A stretch of DNA of 51,721 nucleotides from assembly GCA_963169695.1 (NCBI GenBank), contig CAUJDS010000047.1, positions 1 through 51,721 of the forward strand, given 5' to 3'. The position numbers and the translations under genes were made by a program. The first letter of the stretch is position 1. Every line of letters starts with the position of its first letter. Of the stretch, positions 7,305 through 16,447 are shown in pieces. This DNA is from Bdellovibrionota bacterium. GTDB lineage: Bacteria > Bdellovibrionota > UBA1018 > CAUJDS01. The notes beneath the pieces were generated by a model. That model did no database searches, was not told the origin of the DNA, and saw only the letters and a list, made by a program, of their open reading frames with translations.

Positions 7305-9043
7305 GCGAAGTAGATATTGAGCTCCTCAATTGCTTTATCGACGAATCCTCCGATCTCCTTATCAAATGGGAATCCATTTGTTTCGAGTTGGAAGAGGCCC
7401 CTACTGAAGACAACTGGAATAATCTCTTCCGAGTTGCTCATAACCTCAAAGGTACTTCTCGCTCGGTGGGGCTTGACGCCATAGGTGCCTTTGTTCATCG
7501 TGTTGAAGATGGAATCACTCTAGCCAAGCAGGGAAAAATATTCGTCAATAAAGAGTTCATTCAGGCGCTCCTCAAGGCCCAAAGCATACTTCAAACCTGG
7601 ACCCAAGATGTCAAAAAAGATCCTAGCGTTGTATTTGACCCAACACCCTTTCAACCTTATGAGGCCATATTAGTAACGGGAGGTACGGGCACTACAGAAG
7701 TCACTGCTATTCAGGCGACTGAGGTTAAGGTGGTGGAGGCTGTAGTAAAAGAGGCTCCAGTTCCCCAAGCTACCGCCCCGACGGTTGCCCAACCCAAGGA
7801 CAAGAAGGTCAAAGCAAATGGAGCGGCGTCACAAAGTACAATGGACGAGACCATTCGTGTCTCCGCCCGCAAGTTGGATCAATTTATTCAAATGGTAGGC
7901 GAGCTTTCCATTCAGCAAAATGTGCTCTCCCATCAGAATGCTTCTTCTCCAGCTACGGGAGATGCAGCCCAACAATCTCACTATCAATTGCGAAAGATCA
8001 CTCGAGACCTCTACGAAAAGGCACTATCGCTCCGAATGCAACCTGTACAACCGATCTTTCAGCGTCTCGAAAGAACCGTTAGAGATATTGCTTCAAGCAT
8101 AGGTAAAGAAGTAAAAGTAGAGGTCACCGGCGGAGAAGTGGAGTTGGATAAAACTGTATGTGAAAAAATCATTGAGCCACTCACCCATATGGTGCGTAAT
8201 TCGGTAGATCACGGACTTGAACCATCCGACATGCGCACTGCTGCCGGCAAGCCCACTGCTGGAACCGTTTCGATTCGCGCGATCCAGGAGTCTTCTTCGG
8301 TCTCACTCATTATTCAGGACGATGGGAGAGGATTGGATGAGGAGAAGATACTCAAAAAAGCCATGGAAAGAGGTTTAGTAAAGGACTCGAAGTCTCTTTC
8401 TCAATCCGAGATCTTTGCTCTCATTTTCTTGCCCGGCTTCTCTACGGCAGAGAAAGTTACTGATGTCTCTGGAAGAGGTGTTGGCATGGATGTAGTCATG
8501 CGCGCCATCGATGCGCTGAAGGGCCAAGTGAATATCGGCAGTGAAAAGGGCAAAGGCACTAAATTCTCAATTAAGCTTCCGACTTCTCTTAGCCTCATTG
8601 ATGCGCTCATAGTGAAACTCTCGGACCTCGACTACGCCGTTCCCTTAGATTCCATTGAAGAAGTTATAGATGTTGTAGAAGAAGCCGTTTCTTCAACGGT
8701 CGAAGGTGGAGAGGCTAAGCGAATGATTAGCCTTAGAAATCGCGTCGTCCCACTCCTACGGCTAGATAGCTATTTAAAGACACAAAGAAGCAAGGGGACC
8801 GCGACTTCGTGTAACAAGGCACTAATTGTGCGTCTTGGCAAAAATAGCGTCGCGCTTCAGGTTGATGAAATCGGAGAGCAGCAGCAGATCGTCGTTCGAC
8901 AGCTCGATGAGAAAATTGGCAATGTCCAAGGATTCTCTGGTGGAACAATCCTGGGTAGCGGTGACCCTGGCCTCATTGTTGATGTTGAAGGTATCGCCCG
9001 AAAATATTTCTTAATGTTCCATTCCAAGGAGGAAGCAGCGTGA
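7301..9043 (+). CDS. cheA: Chemotaxis histidine kinase CheA
   Basis: This is a 580-residue CheA. The Hpt (P1) domain is N-terminal with His47 in VAHNLKGTSRSVG. A Pro/Ala/Val-rich linker at about 115-180 replaces the usual CheY-binding P2 domain, which I do not see. The dimerisation domain begins near TIRVSARKLDQFIQMVGEL. The ATPase domain has the N box HMVRNSVDHGLE (296-307), G1 in DDGRGL (340-345) and G2 GRGVGM (391-396). A CheW-like P5 domain fills about 430-580. It autophosphorylates and passes phosphate to REC proteins such as the 5401 product and the REC part of the CheR-CheB fusion. It is coupled to its neighbours by ATGA and GTGA overlaps. Confidence 0.96.
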   Translation: MSEVDIELLNCFIDESSDLLIKWESICFELEEAPTEDNWNNLFRVAHNLKGTSRSVGLDAIGAFVHRVEDGITLAKQGKIFVNKEFIQALLKAQSILQTWTQDVKKDPSVVFDPTPFQPYEAILVTGGTGTTEVTAIQATEVKVVEAVVKEAPVPQATAPTVAQPKDKKVKANGAASQSTMDETIRVSARKLDQFIQMVGELSIQQNVLSHQNASSPATGDAAQQSHYQLRKITRDLYEKALSLRMQPVQPIFQRLERTVRDIASSIGKEVKVEVTGGEVELDKTVCEKIIEPLTHMVRNSVDHGLEPSDMRTAAGKPTAGTVSIRAIQESSSVSLIIQDDGRGLDEEKILKKAMERGLVKDSKSLSQSEIFALIFLPGFSTAEKVTDVSGRGVGMDVVMRAIDALKGQVNIGSEKGKGTKFSIKLPTSLSLIDALIVKLSDLDYAVPLDSIEEVIDVVEEAVSSTVEGGEAKRMISLRNRVVPLLRLDSYLKTQRSKGTATSCNKALIVRLGKNSVALQVDEIGEQQQIVVRQLDEKIGNVQGFSGGTILGSGDPGLIVDVEGIARKYFLMFHSKEEAA

Positions 9044-9501
9044 GCACAGAAACCAATGTAAACGATGATCGATATCTCATTTACAGAATAGGAGATGAGA
9101 CCTACGGTACGCCGCTATTGGATGTACGAGAAGTCGTTGAATACCAAAAGCCAAAGTTCATGCCGAATATGGAATCGTACTTTTCTGGCGTCATCAATAT
9201 CCGTGGATCTATTGTAGGCGTCGTGGATATGCGATTGCGATTTGGACAAACTTCCGCGGTGGCAAAAATGCCAGCTCTCTTGATTTGCGAATCCGATCGA
9301 GGCTCTATCGCTGCTGTAGTGGATCAAGTGGAGGCGGTTGTCTCTATTCCAGACACCGAAATCGAAAAGAAGCCTCCCGTGGTAGCGAAGGTAGAACAGG
9401 AGTACCTTCTCGGAGTCGCTAAGATTCAAGGACGTCTCATTACTCTTATCGATCTTAAGAGTTCATTGACCGAAATGAAGGTCATACAAAAAGCAGCTTA
9501 G
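9040..9501 (+). CDS. cheW: Chemotaxis adaptor CheW
   Basis: This is a 153-residue single CheW domain, beginning with the typical YLIYRIGDETYGTPLLDVREVV and containing YFSGVINIRGSIVGVVDMR, a hallmark of CheW. It docks MCPs to CheA in the signalling array at the inner membrane. It starts with GTG at 9040, overlapping the cheA stop. The AAGGAGG ribosome site in the last cheA codons supports this start. The length is normal for the family. Confidence 0.96.
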   Translation: MSTETNVNDDRYLIYRIGDETYGTPLLDVREVVEYQKPKFMPNMESYFSGVINIRGSIVGVVDMRLRFGQTSAVAKMPALLICESDRGSIAAVVDQVEAVVSIPDTEIEKKPPVVAKVEQEYLLGVAKIQGRLITLIDLKSSLTEMKVIQKAA

Positions 9502-9512
9502 GAAACGGAACC

Positions 9513-11570
9513 ATGAGAAATTTAAGTCTTTCTACTAAAATAACCCTACTTACATTGGTTGGTGCTGCGCTACTGAGCGGGATAAATGCCTTCAATTTTC
9601 AGAAAATAGACCAACGCTTGAGGAGCCAAATAACAGAGGAGTTGAATTCGTGGCGTGGAACACTTGCAAGTGCTATATCCGCCCAAGTATACGAGCGGTA
9701 CGGTGATGTTCAAGCCTTCGGATTAAATGAGGTGCTTTTGAGCGGCAATACCCAAAACATTACAAGCGCTCTCAATGCTTACATTGCCACTTATGGAATT
9801 TATGATCTGATCCTGGTGCTATCTCTCGACGGTTCACTCATCGCTGTCAATGATAGGGACCCCAAGGGAAACAAGATCGATGTCACTCCCCTTTACTCAA
9901 AGAATTTCTCCAGCGAACTCTGGCATCAAAAAGTCATAGAGGGCAAAACAATCGATGATGTCGAAAAAGGCTTTGCAGGAACTTATATCTCGGATCCTCA
10001 GAATCTAAAAATATTTAACTGGGTTTATAAAAAGGATGGTTGGCACAATGTGTTTAGTGCTGCGGTCAAAGACAAGGCTGGAAAGCCAGTCGCTGTTCTG
10101 GCAAATTTTGCAAACTTTAGGTGGGTGTACGATGAATTCAACACGTTTATGCGGACCCATTCTACCAATGGGGCAGCTAGCGCAAATTTTTCATTGGTAG
10201 GATCGGATGGTAGCATTCTTTGGGAAACCGCAACCTCCTCTTCGGCGAGCAACACGGGCATTTTAGACTTAAAGTCTCTTGAGAATACTAATCTCGTGGA
10301 AAAAGGCGTCGAGGCAGTGGCCTTATCTATAAGTGGTAAGGAGGGAATAGTCGAAGGAGAACATTTTCGTTCAGGTCAACGAGAAGTGATAAGCTATGGA
10401 AAGATTGTCGGTCCAAAATTTCCATCAGGAATGGAATGGAGTCTGCTGGTATCACGTCCGGTTTCAACTCTGTTGGGAAGTCTCGAGCGGGATGTTCGTC
10501 TTTTTTACCTATCTCTATTCTTCGGGTTGGCCCTGGTGGGTTTGGTATCTGTTCTATTTTCAAGAGCCATGGGTAGAAATCTTTCGACCTTTTCACGGCA
10601 ATTGGAAACGATACTGGACGAGTCCAAGAAGATGGGGCTATCTCTTACCCAGTCCTCAGGCGACCTCGCAGCCAGTAGTACGGAGCAGGCTTCTGCCATT
10701 CAAGAATCTGTTTCTGCGCTGAACGAAATGTCGAGTATGTTGAATCAGACCTCCGAGAATTCTAAGAAATCTCAAGAAACGGCGCGCGAGGTCTCTGAGA
10801 AGAGTAAATCAGGTACAGCTACGGTTAAAAAAATGGTTCACTCCATGAATTCCATTAGTGAAGCGAGCAAGAATCTGGAAGCCATTGCGCAAGCGATTCA
10901 TCAGATTAAGGACAAAACGAGTATGATCAATGCGATCGTCTTCAAAACCCAGCTTCTGTCCTTTAACGCATCTATTGAAGCTGCTCGAGCAGGACAGTAC
11001 GGAAAAGGATTCGCTGTCGTGGCTGAAGAGGTTGGAAACCTTGCCCAAATGAGTGGGGCTGCTTCAGGTGAGATCGAAACTCTCATTGGAAAAAGTCAGC
11101 AGCAAGTTGATGGTACATTGGAGTTAATTCAATCTCGTGTTCAGGATGGACAAACGGTATCAGCAGAGGTTGCAACTACCTTTGCAGAAATTGCAAGCTC
11201 CATCGAGGGCATCAGTGCTCAGATCACCTCCATTGCCGAAGCTAGCCATCAGCAAGACGTGGGTATTCAGCAAAGTCAGAAGGCCATGGAGCAATTGGAT
11301 ATCGCAGCGAGAAAGAACAGTGAAGCAGCTGCTTCCACCCAGACAGCATCCGTCAATCTTGGAAAACAGGATATAATTCTTGGAGGAATCGTTAGTAAGC
11401 TTAACGAGGTCGTCCTAGGGCAAGGCAGAGAGAAGCCCACCGAGAAATTCCGTAGATGGATTAGGTCCAAAGGCGCTGGCTCAAAAATGGCTGAGGTTAT
11501 CGAATTGCCTCTGCCCAAGAGTGGAGAATCGATCCACGCAGACGATGATTCCTTCAAGCATGTAGCGTAA
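9513..11570 (+). CDS. Methyl-accepting chemotaxis protein
   Basis: This is a 685-residue transmembrane chemoreceptor. The first membrane segment is at about residues 8-26. A large periplasmic ligand-binding region follows (about 30-328, probably Cache-like by length and pattern, not proven). The second membrane segment is at about 330-350. No clear HAMP domain follows. The cytoplasmic coiled coil has its conserved tip around residues 472-512, with the typical [20 protein letters not shown] followed by EEVGNLA. Gln/Glu pairs suitable for methylation occur in the helices, which fits the methylase/esterase encoded next. It is 11 bp downstream of cheW, and the start ATG follows GGAAACGG. It is the only membrane receptor in this operon. 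Confidence 0.95.
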   Translation: MRNLSLSTKITLLTLVGAALLSGINAFNFQKIDQRLRSQITEELNSWRGTLASAISAQVYERYGDVQAFGLNEVLLSGNTQNITSALNAYIATYGIYDLILVLSLDGSLIAVNDRDPKGNKIDVTPLYSKNFSSELWHQKVIEGKTIDDVEKGFAGTYISDPQNLKIFNWVYKKDGWHNVFSAAVKDKAGKPVAVLANFANFRWVYDEFNTFMRTHSTNGAASANFSLVGSDGSILWETATSSSASNTGILDLKSLENTNLVEKGVEAVALSISGKEGIVEGEHFRSGQREVISYGKIVGPKFPSGMEWSLLVSRPVSTLLGSLERDVRLFYLSLFFGLALVGLVSVLFSRAMGRNLSTFSRQLETILDESKKMGLSLTQSSGDLAASSTEQASAIQESVSALNEMSSMLNQTSENSKKSQETAREVSEKSKSGTATVKKMVHSMNSISEASKNLEAIAQAIHQIKDKTSMINAIVFKTQLLSFNASIEAARAGQYGKGFAVVAEEVGNLAQMSGAASGEIETLIGKSQQQVDGTLELIQSRVQDGQTVSAEVATTFAEIASSIEGISAQITSIAEASHQQDVGIQQSQKAMEQLDIAARKNSEAAASTQTASVNLGKQDIILGGIVSKLNEVVLGQGREKPTEKFRRWIRSKGAGSKMAEVIELPLPKSGESIHADDDSFKHVA

Positions 11571-11588
11571 CACGAGGAGTATTCTGTT

Positions 11589-13481
11589 ATGAGCTTTACG
11601 CCTAGTGAAGAAGAAGAAGTCTACGGACTTGTGGAGGAAATCACGGGCTCTTGCCAAAAAGGCAAATACCGTAGAGAAGTCTTGCTGACGAATATCCTAA
11701 GGCGAATGGAAGCCCATGACTCCAAGCGATTTGAGGACTACCTCAAATTAGCACGTGCCAATTCGGAAGAGTGGAAGGAATTTCTCTCGGCCATTACCAT
11801 CCATACGACTTCTTGGTTTAGGGAAATGCCTCACTACGAGCATATTCGTACTTGGATTGATACGCATGAAAGGGATTTCCTAACGGATCCTTTCTTGATT
11901 TGGTCCTCAGCTTGTTCAACCGGCGAAGAGCTCTACTCCATTGGGCTTGAGATGGAACGCTATCGACTTGAGAACCCAGGATTTGATTATAGGCTCTTGG
12001 GCACTGATATCGATCCCGTCTCAGTGGCAATCGGCAATAGAGCTATCTACAGCGCAAAGCACCTCAGCGCCGTACCCAATGCTTGCTTGCCAGGAGTCAT
12101 GGTGGGAAGCGGTAAGACAGATGGACTAATGACACTCGACAAAGAAATCCGTTGCCGCGCTTCCTTTAAAGTGTGGAATCTTAGCGACGGTACCTTTGAG
12201 CATACCAAAGCTAAATTTGATCTTATTTTCTGCAGAAATGTCCTGATTTACTTTAGCCCCGAGAAAGTGGCAACTATCGTGCGCAATTTAGCGGATGGCT
12301 TAAAAATGCAAGGGCTACTAGTTCTTGGACACAGCGAAGCCCTGGAAAAAGCGCCTACGGACTTTCTTTTCGTTGGCAATTCCATGTATGAAAAAGCTTC
12401 GCCCAGGAAGGCCCTATCAGAAACAGCAGGTACTCAGCAGAAAATTTTGGTCGTGGATGACTCAGTTTCAGTAAGGAAAGTTTTGTCCAAACTCTTTTTG
12501 AAAAACGGATTTGAAGTGGTCGAAGCATCAAATCCATTAGAAGCTACTCAAGCCACACAAAAGTATAGAATCAGTGCCGTTACGTTAGACCTCAATATGG
12601 GAAGACCAACGGATGGATCAGAATGGTTAAAAGAAGCCAGGGCAAGAGGATTCAAAGAACCGGTGGTGGTCATTACTGATGCGCGTGTTGAAGATGCCCA
12701 TCATGTATTAGGAACTTTGGAGTCGGGAGCGCAGGATTACGTGGTGAAGAGTGTATTGGCCAATCATCCGGATGATGTGGTGGCAAGGATGCGAGATCTG
12801 ATTGTATCGCATACGCAGCACCAGTATGCGGGACCATCGAACGGCAATTTTCTGCATGAATTCGAAATGGTTCGGCCAGAGGTCTTCGTTCTAGGAGCAA
12901 GTACAGGTGGCCCAGAAGCTTTGGCGCAGATTTTGCGTGATTTTTCGAAAATACCGGTTGAGTTCATTCCTCCTGTTGTCGTTGTTCAACACATTAGTCC
13001 AGAGTTTGCACCAGCTTTAGCGCAGCGGATGGAGTCGGTATCGGGATTGAAGCTTGCTACTGGTTCGACAGGAGAGGTGCTCGTACCGGGCAAGCTCTAT
13101 ATGAGTCAGTCCGATGCCCATATCGGGCTTCGACGTGAGGGAGGACGTCTTGCCTCGTTCTTTACGCAAGAGGGCAAGATAAATGGGCATCGACCAGCAG
13201 TGGACTTTCTATTTCGAACGACTGCTGACACCAGTGCTAGGACGATGGCTGTTCTGCTGACGGGTATGGGACGTGACGGTGCGGCGGGCATGCTTGATCT
13301 CCTAAAGAAAGGCCGGTCCATCAACCTCGCACAGAATGAAGCCAGTAGCGTCGTCTATGGCATGCCCAAGGAAGCCGTAACGCTCAATGCAGTACACTTT
13401 ACAGGCAACATCAAACAGCTACGAGCCATGATGGAGCGATCTATCAAAATGAAGGAATTGGCAGGAAAGAAGGCTGCTTAG
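11589..13481 (+). CDS. CheR-REC-CheB fusion: receptor methyltransferase and methylesterase in one chain
   Basis: This is a 630-residue fusion. Residues about 1-270 are a CheR methyltransferase with the SAM-binding WSSACSTGEELYS (105-117) and FCRNVLIYF (214-222). Residues about 285-405 are a REC domain with Asp290/Asp291, phospho-acceptor Asp334 in LDLNM, Thr363 and Lys387. Residues about 430-620 are a CheB methylesterase with its catalytic triad: Ser438 in GASTGG, His468 in VQHIS and Asp563 in GMGRDG. Every catalytic residue is present. The protein should therefore both add and remove receptor methyl groups, with the REC domain as the switch. The REC-CheB part has the order of normal CheB, so the fusion is simply cheR joined in frame to cheB. 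No separate cheR or cheB is seen in the window. Confidence 0.95.
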   Translation: MSFTPSEEEEVYGLVEEITGSCQKGKYRREVLLTNILRRMEAHDSKRFEDYLKLARANSEEWKEFLSAITIHTTSWFREMPHYEHIRTWIDTHERDFLTDPFLIWSSACSTGEELYSIGLEMERYRLENPGFDYRLLGTDIDPVSVAIGNRAIYSAKHLSAVPNACLPGVMVGSGKTDGLMTLDKEIRCRASFKVWNLSDGTFEHTKAKFDLIFCRNVLIYFSPEKVATIVRNLADGLKMQGLLVLGHSEALEKAPTDFLFVGNSMYEKASPRKALSETAGTQQKILVVDDSVSVRKVLSKLFLKNGFEVVEASNPLEATQATQKYRISAVTLDLNMGRPTDGSEWLKEARARGFKEPVVVITDARVEDAHHVLGTLESGAQDYVVKSVLANHPDDVVARMRDLIVSHTQHQYAGPSNGNFLHEFEMVRPEVFVLGASTGGPEALAQILRDFSKIPVEFIPPVVVVQHISPEFAPALAQRMESVSGLKLATGSTGEVLVPGKLYMSQSDAHIGLRREGGRLASFFTQEGKINGHRPAVDFLFRTTADTSARTMAVLLTGMGRDGAAGMLDLLKKGRSINLAQNEASSVVYGMPKEAVTLNAVHFTGNIKQLRAMMERSIKMKELAGKKAA

Positions 13482-13492
13482 GCAGCTTTTTT
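13466..13492 (+). terminator. Terminator overlapping the stop codons of two convergent genes
   Basis: A stem GCTGC/GCAGC (13473-13477 with 13482-13486) is extended by A/G-T pairs, closes a TTAG loop and is followed by six T residues on the plus strand. The loop contains the stop codons of both the cheRB fusion and the convergent small gene. It can end the chemosensory transcript. Minus-strand termination is less likely because the T-run there is poor. Confidence 0.75.
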
Positions 13493-13723
13493 CTCGTCTC
13501 CACTCTCTCTGGAGTGGATTGCTGACTTCTGTTCGGCGTGGAGGGCTTCCATTTTTTCAACAGCCTTTAATGCTGCTTCAAGCCGTTCCATTTGCTTTTC
13601 GGGGCCTTGATTGGGCTTTTTGCCTGTGATTTCGTCAATGGTGCGCTTGATCATGTTACGAACAACAAAGAGAGGGGTGGCAAGATCATGCAGAAATTTT
13701 CGGTCTTGTTGATTACGCGACAT
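13478..13723 (-). CDS. Mini-protein resembling only the DHp helical hairpin of a histidine kinase
   Basis: This is about 81 residues from the ATG at 13723, which has GAGGT six bases upstream. An ATG ten codons earlier is also in frame. Residues 8-26 (RKFLHDLATPLFVVRN) match a HisKA H box of the form HDLxTPL, with His12 in the phospho-acceptor position. A second predicted helix spans about 41-68. No ATP-binding domain follows. The protein could form the four-helix dimer that carries the phospho-histidine in histidine kinases and in phosphotransferases such as Spo0B. It converges on the chemosensory operon and shares stop-codon bases with it. A phosphotransfer or phosphate-sink role is inference only. 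Confidence 0.65.
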   Translation of the reverse strand: MSRNQQDRKFLHDLATPLFVVRNMIKRTIDEITGKKPNQGPEKQMERLEAALKAVEKMEALHAEQKSAIHSRESGDEKKAA

Positions 13724-13865
13724 AGCTACCTCAAGTACCTCTCGTCGGGGCAATACAAAAACTAAAGTTCTAAAGGTCGCTAAATGTCGCTCAATACGAA
13801 AGAAATCTAAAACAGTAGCACGTTAATGCATTGCGTTGATCTAATCCACACAATGGCCGGAGCAG

Positions 13866-15425
13866 TTAGTTGATTCTCAATACTCTAAGTCCAACGCCAG
13901 CAATGTCTAATGCTACCCAAGTTCCATTGGGACTGATTTGCAAATGAGTCACGCCCAACCATTCACTCCTTAGTTGAAAAGGGTCAAGATCCAGATCTCT
14001 AAAAATGCCAGTCTGGACGGGTAAAAAGGACTCGCTCTCTTTCACCTTCACAATATCGACAGCAATATCTCTTCTATTGCTCAAAACCAGACTCCGAGCA
14101 ATGAGTAGCGTGCCATCATCAAGCAGATGCACTGCCGTCTGACGACCCCAGGCCATTCCAGTCAAGTTCGTAGAATAGTTTTCAGAATTGGGTTCTGTAG
14201 CCAGGAGAGAATCCAGGTTTTCAGAAGTCACCACTCTCGGTGGAGTATTAGTTTGAATATTCCATAACAAGAAAAGGTCCTTTTCTAGTTCTTTAAATCC
14301 TTCACCTTGGCTCAACCTTATCTTCAGTGAAAAGAAGCTTCCGTCCGGCGACATTTCAGAGCTTGTATCAGTAAAAGCGAGTTTCCATCCAAGCCCGCGG
14401 GCCTTCCTTAGTCTTTTCTGTATTTCGGACCATCCTGATAGAGCTACTCGCCTCCGCTTTCTTTCTGAAAAGTCTAGCAACACGGGCTTGATTGACTGGA
14501 CCTCTCTGCTTTCGTCCACCGCAAATCTAGTCAAGGAATGGCTGGTGGCTAGTATTTTTCCTGAGAAGCGATGAAGGAGTTTAAAACCTGAAAGATCGTG
14601 AGGCGCTCCACCTTCCGTCCATTGGCTTCTTTCAATAGCGTATACTCGGTTCTCTTCAGTACCCTTATCAAATGCGTGCCAGCTTACGACGAACGAGTCT
14701 CCGGATTCACTTAATTTGACGTATGCTATATGCGATTCGTTAAAACGAAAGGAAACCTTCCTTCCCGTTTCTAAATCGAAGATTTCATATACGCCAGGAT
14801 TCATCTTTGTAGGATTCACTGCAGTGAGAACAAACCTCTTTGAATGAAGCGAAACTAGTGATGGGACTTCCGACATCTCGCTGGCACTGGCCGAACTCAG
14901 GGGCGTAAGATCCTTGGTAACGTAATTGTATTTTAGAAGAAGCCTACTTCGTCTCGCCAAAGCATAGAAAATAACTTCATTCCCAACAATCTGTGGCTGA
15001 CTCATTTCAATGGACGTCACTTTGTCATCGCCAATGGCACTGCCCAATTTGCTGAGGAATGTTTCGTAAGCAGAAAATAAAGTACTTTGATCTTTTAACG
15101 AAATCACATCAGTCGGCGATACGACCACTCGCTGTACGCGTGGTCCGTAAGGTTGATTGAGAAGGTACTTCACCTGCGTAGTAATGACCGCATCTTCCCC
15201 AGCGGAAAATAGTGCGAGATAAGGATGCGCTTCTGTTTCGTGGCCCTTGAATACAATAACCTCGGGAGTTGCGGCCACGCCTTGGGGCAAAGTGTTAACA
15301 CGGAGTTGGACTGGGCCAGCCTGGTCATCGAAGGAGAGCTTGCATAGGTCTGAGGCAAGCAACGTCGATGCCAATAGCACTTGCGCAAATACGAGTAAAC
15401 TGAGCTTGGCGAGTCTCCTTATCAT
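13866..15425 (-). CDS. Large secreted protein, possibly beta-propeller, unknown function
   Basis: This is a 519-residue protein starting with a signal peptide (about 1-24, ending LLASDL). The mature part alternates short beta-like stretches with turns and has recurring patterns such as SPDGSFFSLKI and ISPNGTWVALDI, which are typical of TolB/WD-like propeller blades. I cannot define repeats rigorously. There is no catalytic motif. The stretch between this gene and the convergent mini-gene contains nothing recognisable. Upstream lies a transposase fragment, so the region has seen insertion. The start ATG has no strong ribosome site and the exact start is uncertain. Confidence 0.7.
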   Translation of the reverse strand: MIRRLAKLSLLVFAQVLLASTLLASDLCKLSFDDQAGPVQLRVNTLPQGVAATPEVIVFKGHETEAHPYLALFSAGEDAVITTQVKYLLNQPYGPRVQRVVVSPTDVISLKDQSTLFSAYETFLSKLGSAIGDDKVTSIEMSQPQIVGNEVIFYALARRSRLLLKYNYVTKDLTPLSSASASEMSEVPSLVSLHSKRFVLTAVNPTKMNPGVYEIFDLETGRKVSFRFNESHIAYVKLSESGDSFVVSWHAFDKGTEENRVYAIERSQWTEGGAPHDLSGFKLLHRFSGKILATSHSLTRFAVDESREVQSIKPVLLDFSERKRRRVALSGWSEIQKRLRKARGLGWKLAFTDTSSEMSPDGSFFSLKIRLSQGEGFKELEKDLFLLWNIQTNTPPRVVTSENLDSLLATEPNSENYSTNLTGMAWGRQTAVHLLDDGTLLIARSLVLSNRRDIAVDIVKVKESESFLPVQTGIFRDLDLDPFQLRSEWLGVTHLQISPNGTWVALDIAGVGLRVLRIN

Positions 15426-15475
15426 TCGGCGAATGGGTTATCATAAGAATTCAAGAAAGGCACACGGAGCTAGTT

Positions 15476-15610
15476 TCAACTTGCCAGTGGAACATTTTGA
15501 TTCGTAGCAACTTCATAGGGTGTTCTATAGTCGAGTACGCGTCTTGGCCTACGGTTTAATTTGCTTTCAATAGCCTTTAAAAGGGCGATCGTGGGTTTTT
15601 TAGGGTTGAG
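15476..15610 (-). pseudogene. C-terminal remnant of an IS30-like transposase
   Basis: The minus strand reads in frame into a TGA at 15476-15478 through the segment LNRRPRRVLDYRTPYEV. This matches the conserved C-terminus of IS30-family transposases (LNxRPRKxLGYxTPxEV). Only about 45 codons are recognisable. The catalytic DDE region and N-terminus are absent, and I see no inverted terminal repeats. It is a decayed fragment. The rest of the 350-base gap between the neighbouring genes shows nothing else clear. Confidence 0.75.
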
Positions 15611-15775
15611 GCGACGCAGCAAGTCCCAAAAGTATGAAGGCAGTCAATGGTGGAACAAGCTGGTGATCCTTCGCTTTGTAAGCATTTTTAAATCCTTCAG
15701 TTCATCGGGCCAGTTAAGATCTCTTTCCTGGCTTTCAGAACCCAAATTGGCGATGTTGACGCGAAGGAATTTCAT

Positions 15776-16243
15776 ATGAAACTAAACAATCTTATGGCCG
15801 GCGAAGAGATTCTAAAAGATGTACGTCTCCACCGAGCAACATTCCTCATTCCACTTACTTTTTGCATCTTGGCGGCCTTACTTTGGATAGTCGCCGGGAT
15901 TAGTAAGAATCCATCTTTGTCGGGAGGTGGACTCGGTATGTTTCTTGTCTTAGGGATGATTACAATTAGAGCTGTGCTTCAATATTTCTCCTCAACGTAT
16001 GTAGTTACAAATCGAAGAGTTCTAATTAAGGTGGGTTTGCTTTCAAAGAAATCAGTAGAGACATTATTGACCAAGGTGGAGAGTATTGGAATCGAACAAC
16101 CGCTGCTCGGCAGAATTCTGGACTTTGGAACAATTGTAATTGGTGGGACTGGTGGAACAAAAGAAGCCTTTTCTAATATTGATCAACCTAATGAATTTCG
16201 CATGACAATTCAGGAGCAGATCGAAAAGAATCGTTCAAGATAG
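15776..16243 (+). CDS. Bacterial PH-domain membrane protein (YdbS/YdbT-like)
   Basis: This is a 155-residue protein with two membrane segments at about residues 24-41 and 52-70, followed by a bacterial pleckstrin-homology domain. The domain begins with the characteristic YVVTNRRVLIKVGLLSKKS and continues through VESIGIEQPLLGRILDFGTI, which is typical of bPH_2 proteins. These are small membrane proteins of mostly unknown role. The start at 15776 has AAGGAA seven bases upstream. It is flanked by the transposase remnant and the GIY-YIG gene, with no operon partner on close spacing. Confidence 0.88.
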   Translation: MKLNNLMAGEEILKDVRLHRATFLIPLTFCILAALLWIVAGISKNPSLSGGGLGMFLVLGMITIRAVLQYFSSTYVVTNRRVLIKVGLLSKKSVETLLTKVESIGIEQPLLGRILDFGTIVIGGTGGTKEAFSNIDQPNEFRMTIQEQIEKNRSR

Positions 16244-16425
16244 GTCATGCTGAATTCTCAGCTTTGCTCAATATCAACTATGATTTTGCTGAATGCCTTT
16301 TTAAATCGAATTTAAATATGCATATGATGTTCCAATGGAGCAGACGAAAAACTGATAAGATGATTGCATTGATTTTGATTCAATTATAGTTCCCAAAAAT
16401 TACTAAAAAAATGTCAGGCTGGATT

Positions 16426-16445
16426 TATTGTTTGACGAGACAATA
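16426..16445 (+). promoter_or_regulatory. Inverted repeat just upstream of the GIY-YIG/HTH gene
   Basis: TATTGT and ACAATA form six-base arms around an eight-base centre, ending three bases before the ATG at 16448. Its position over the translation start region and the HTH in the product make an autoregulatory operator or an RNA hairpin possible. No Shine-Dalgarno sequence is visible in front of this start. Confidence 0.35.
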
Positions 16446-16447
16446 CT

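Noticed and set aside
15561-15779. 72-codon plus-strand frame upstream of the PH-domain gene
   Set aside because: It overlaps the transposase remnant on the other strand, has no ribosome site and an erratic composition. It ends at the start of the better-supported gene.
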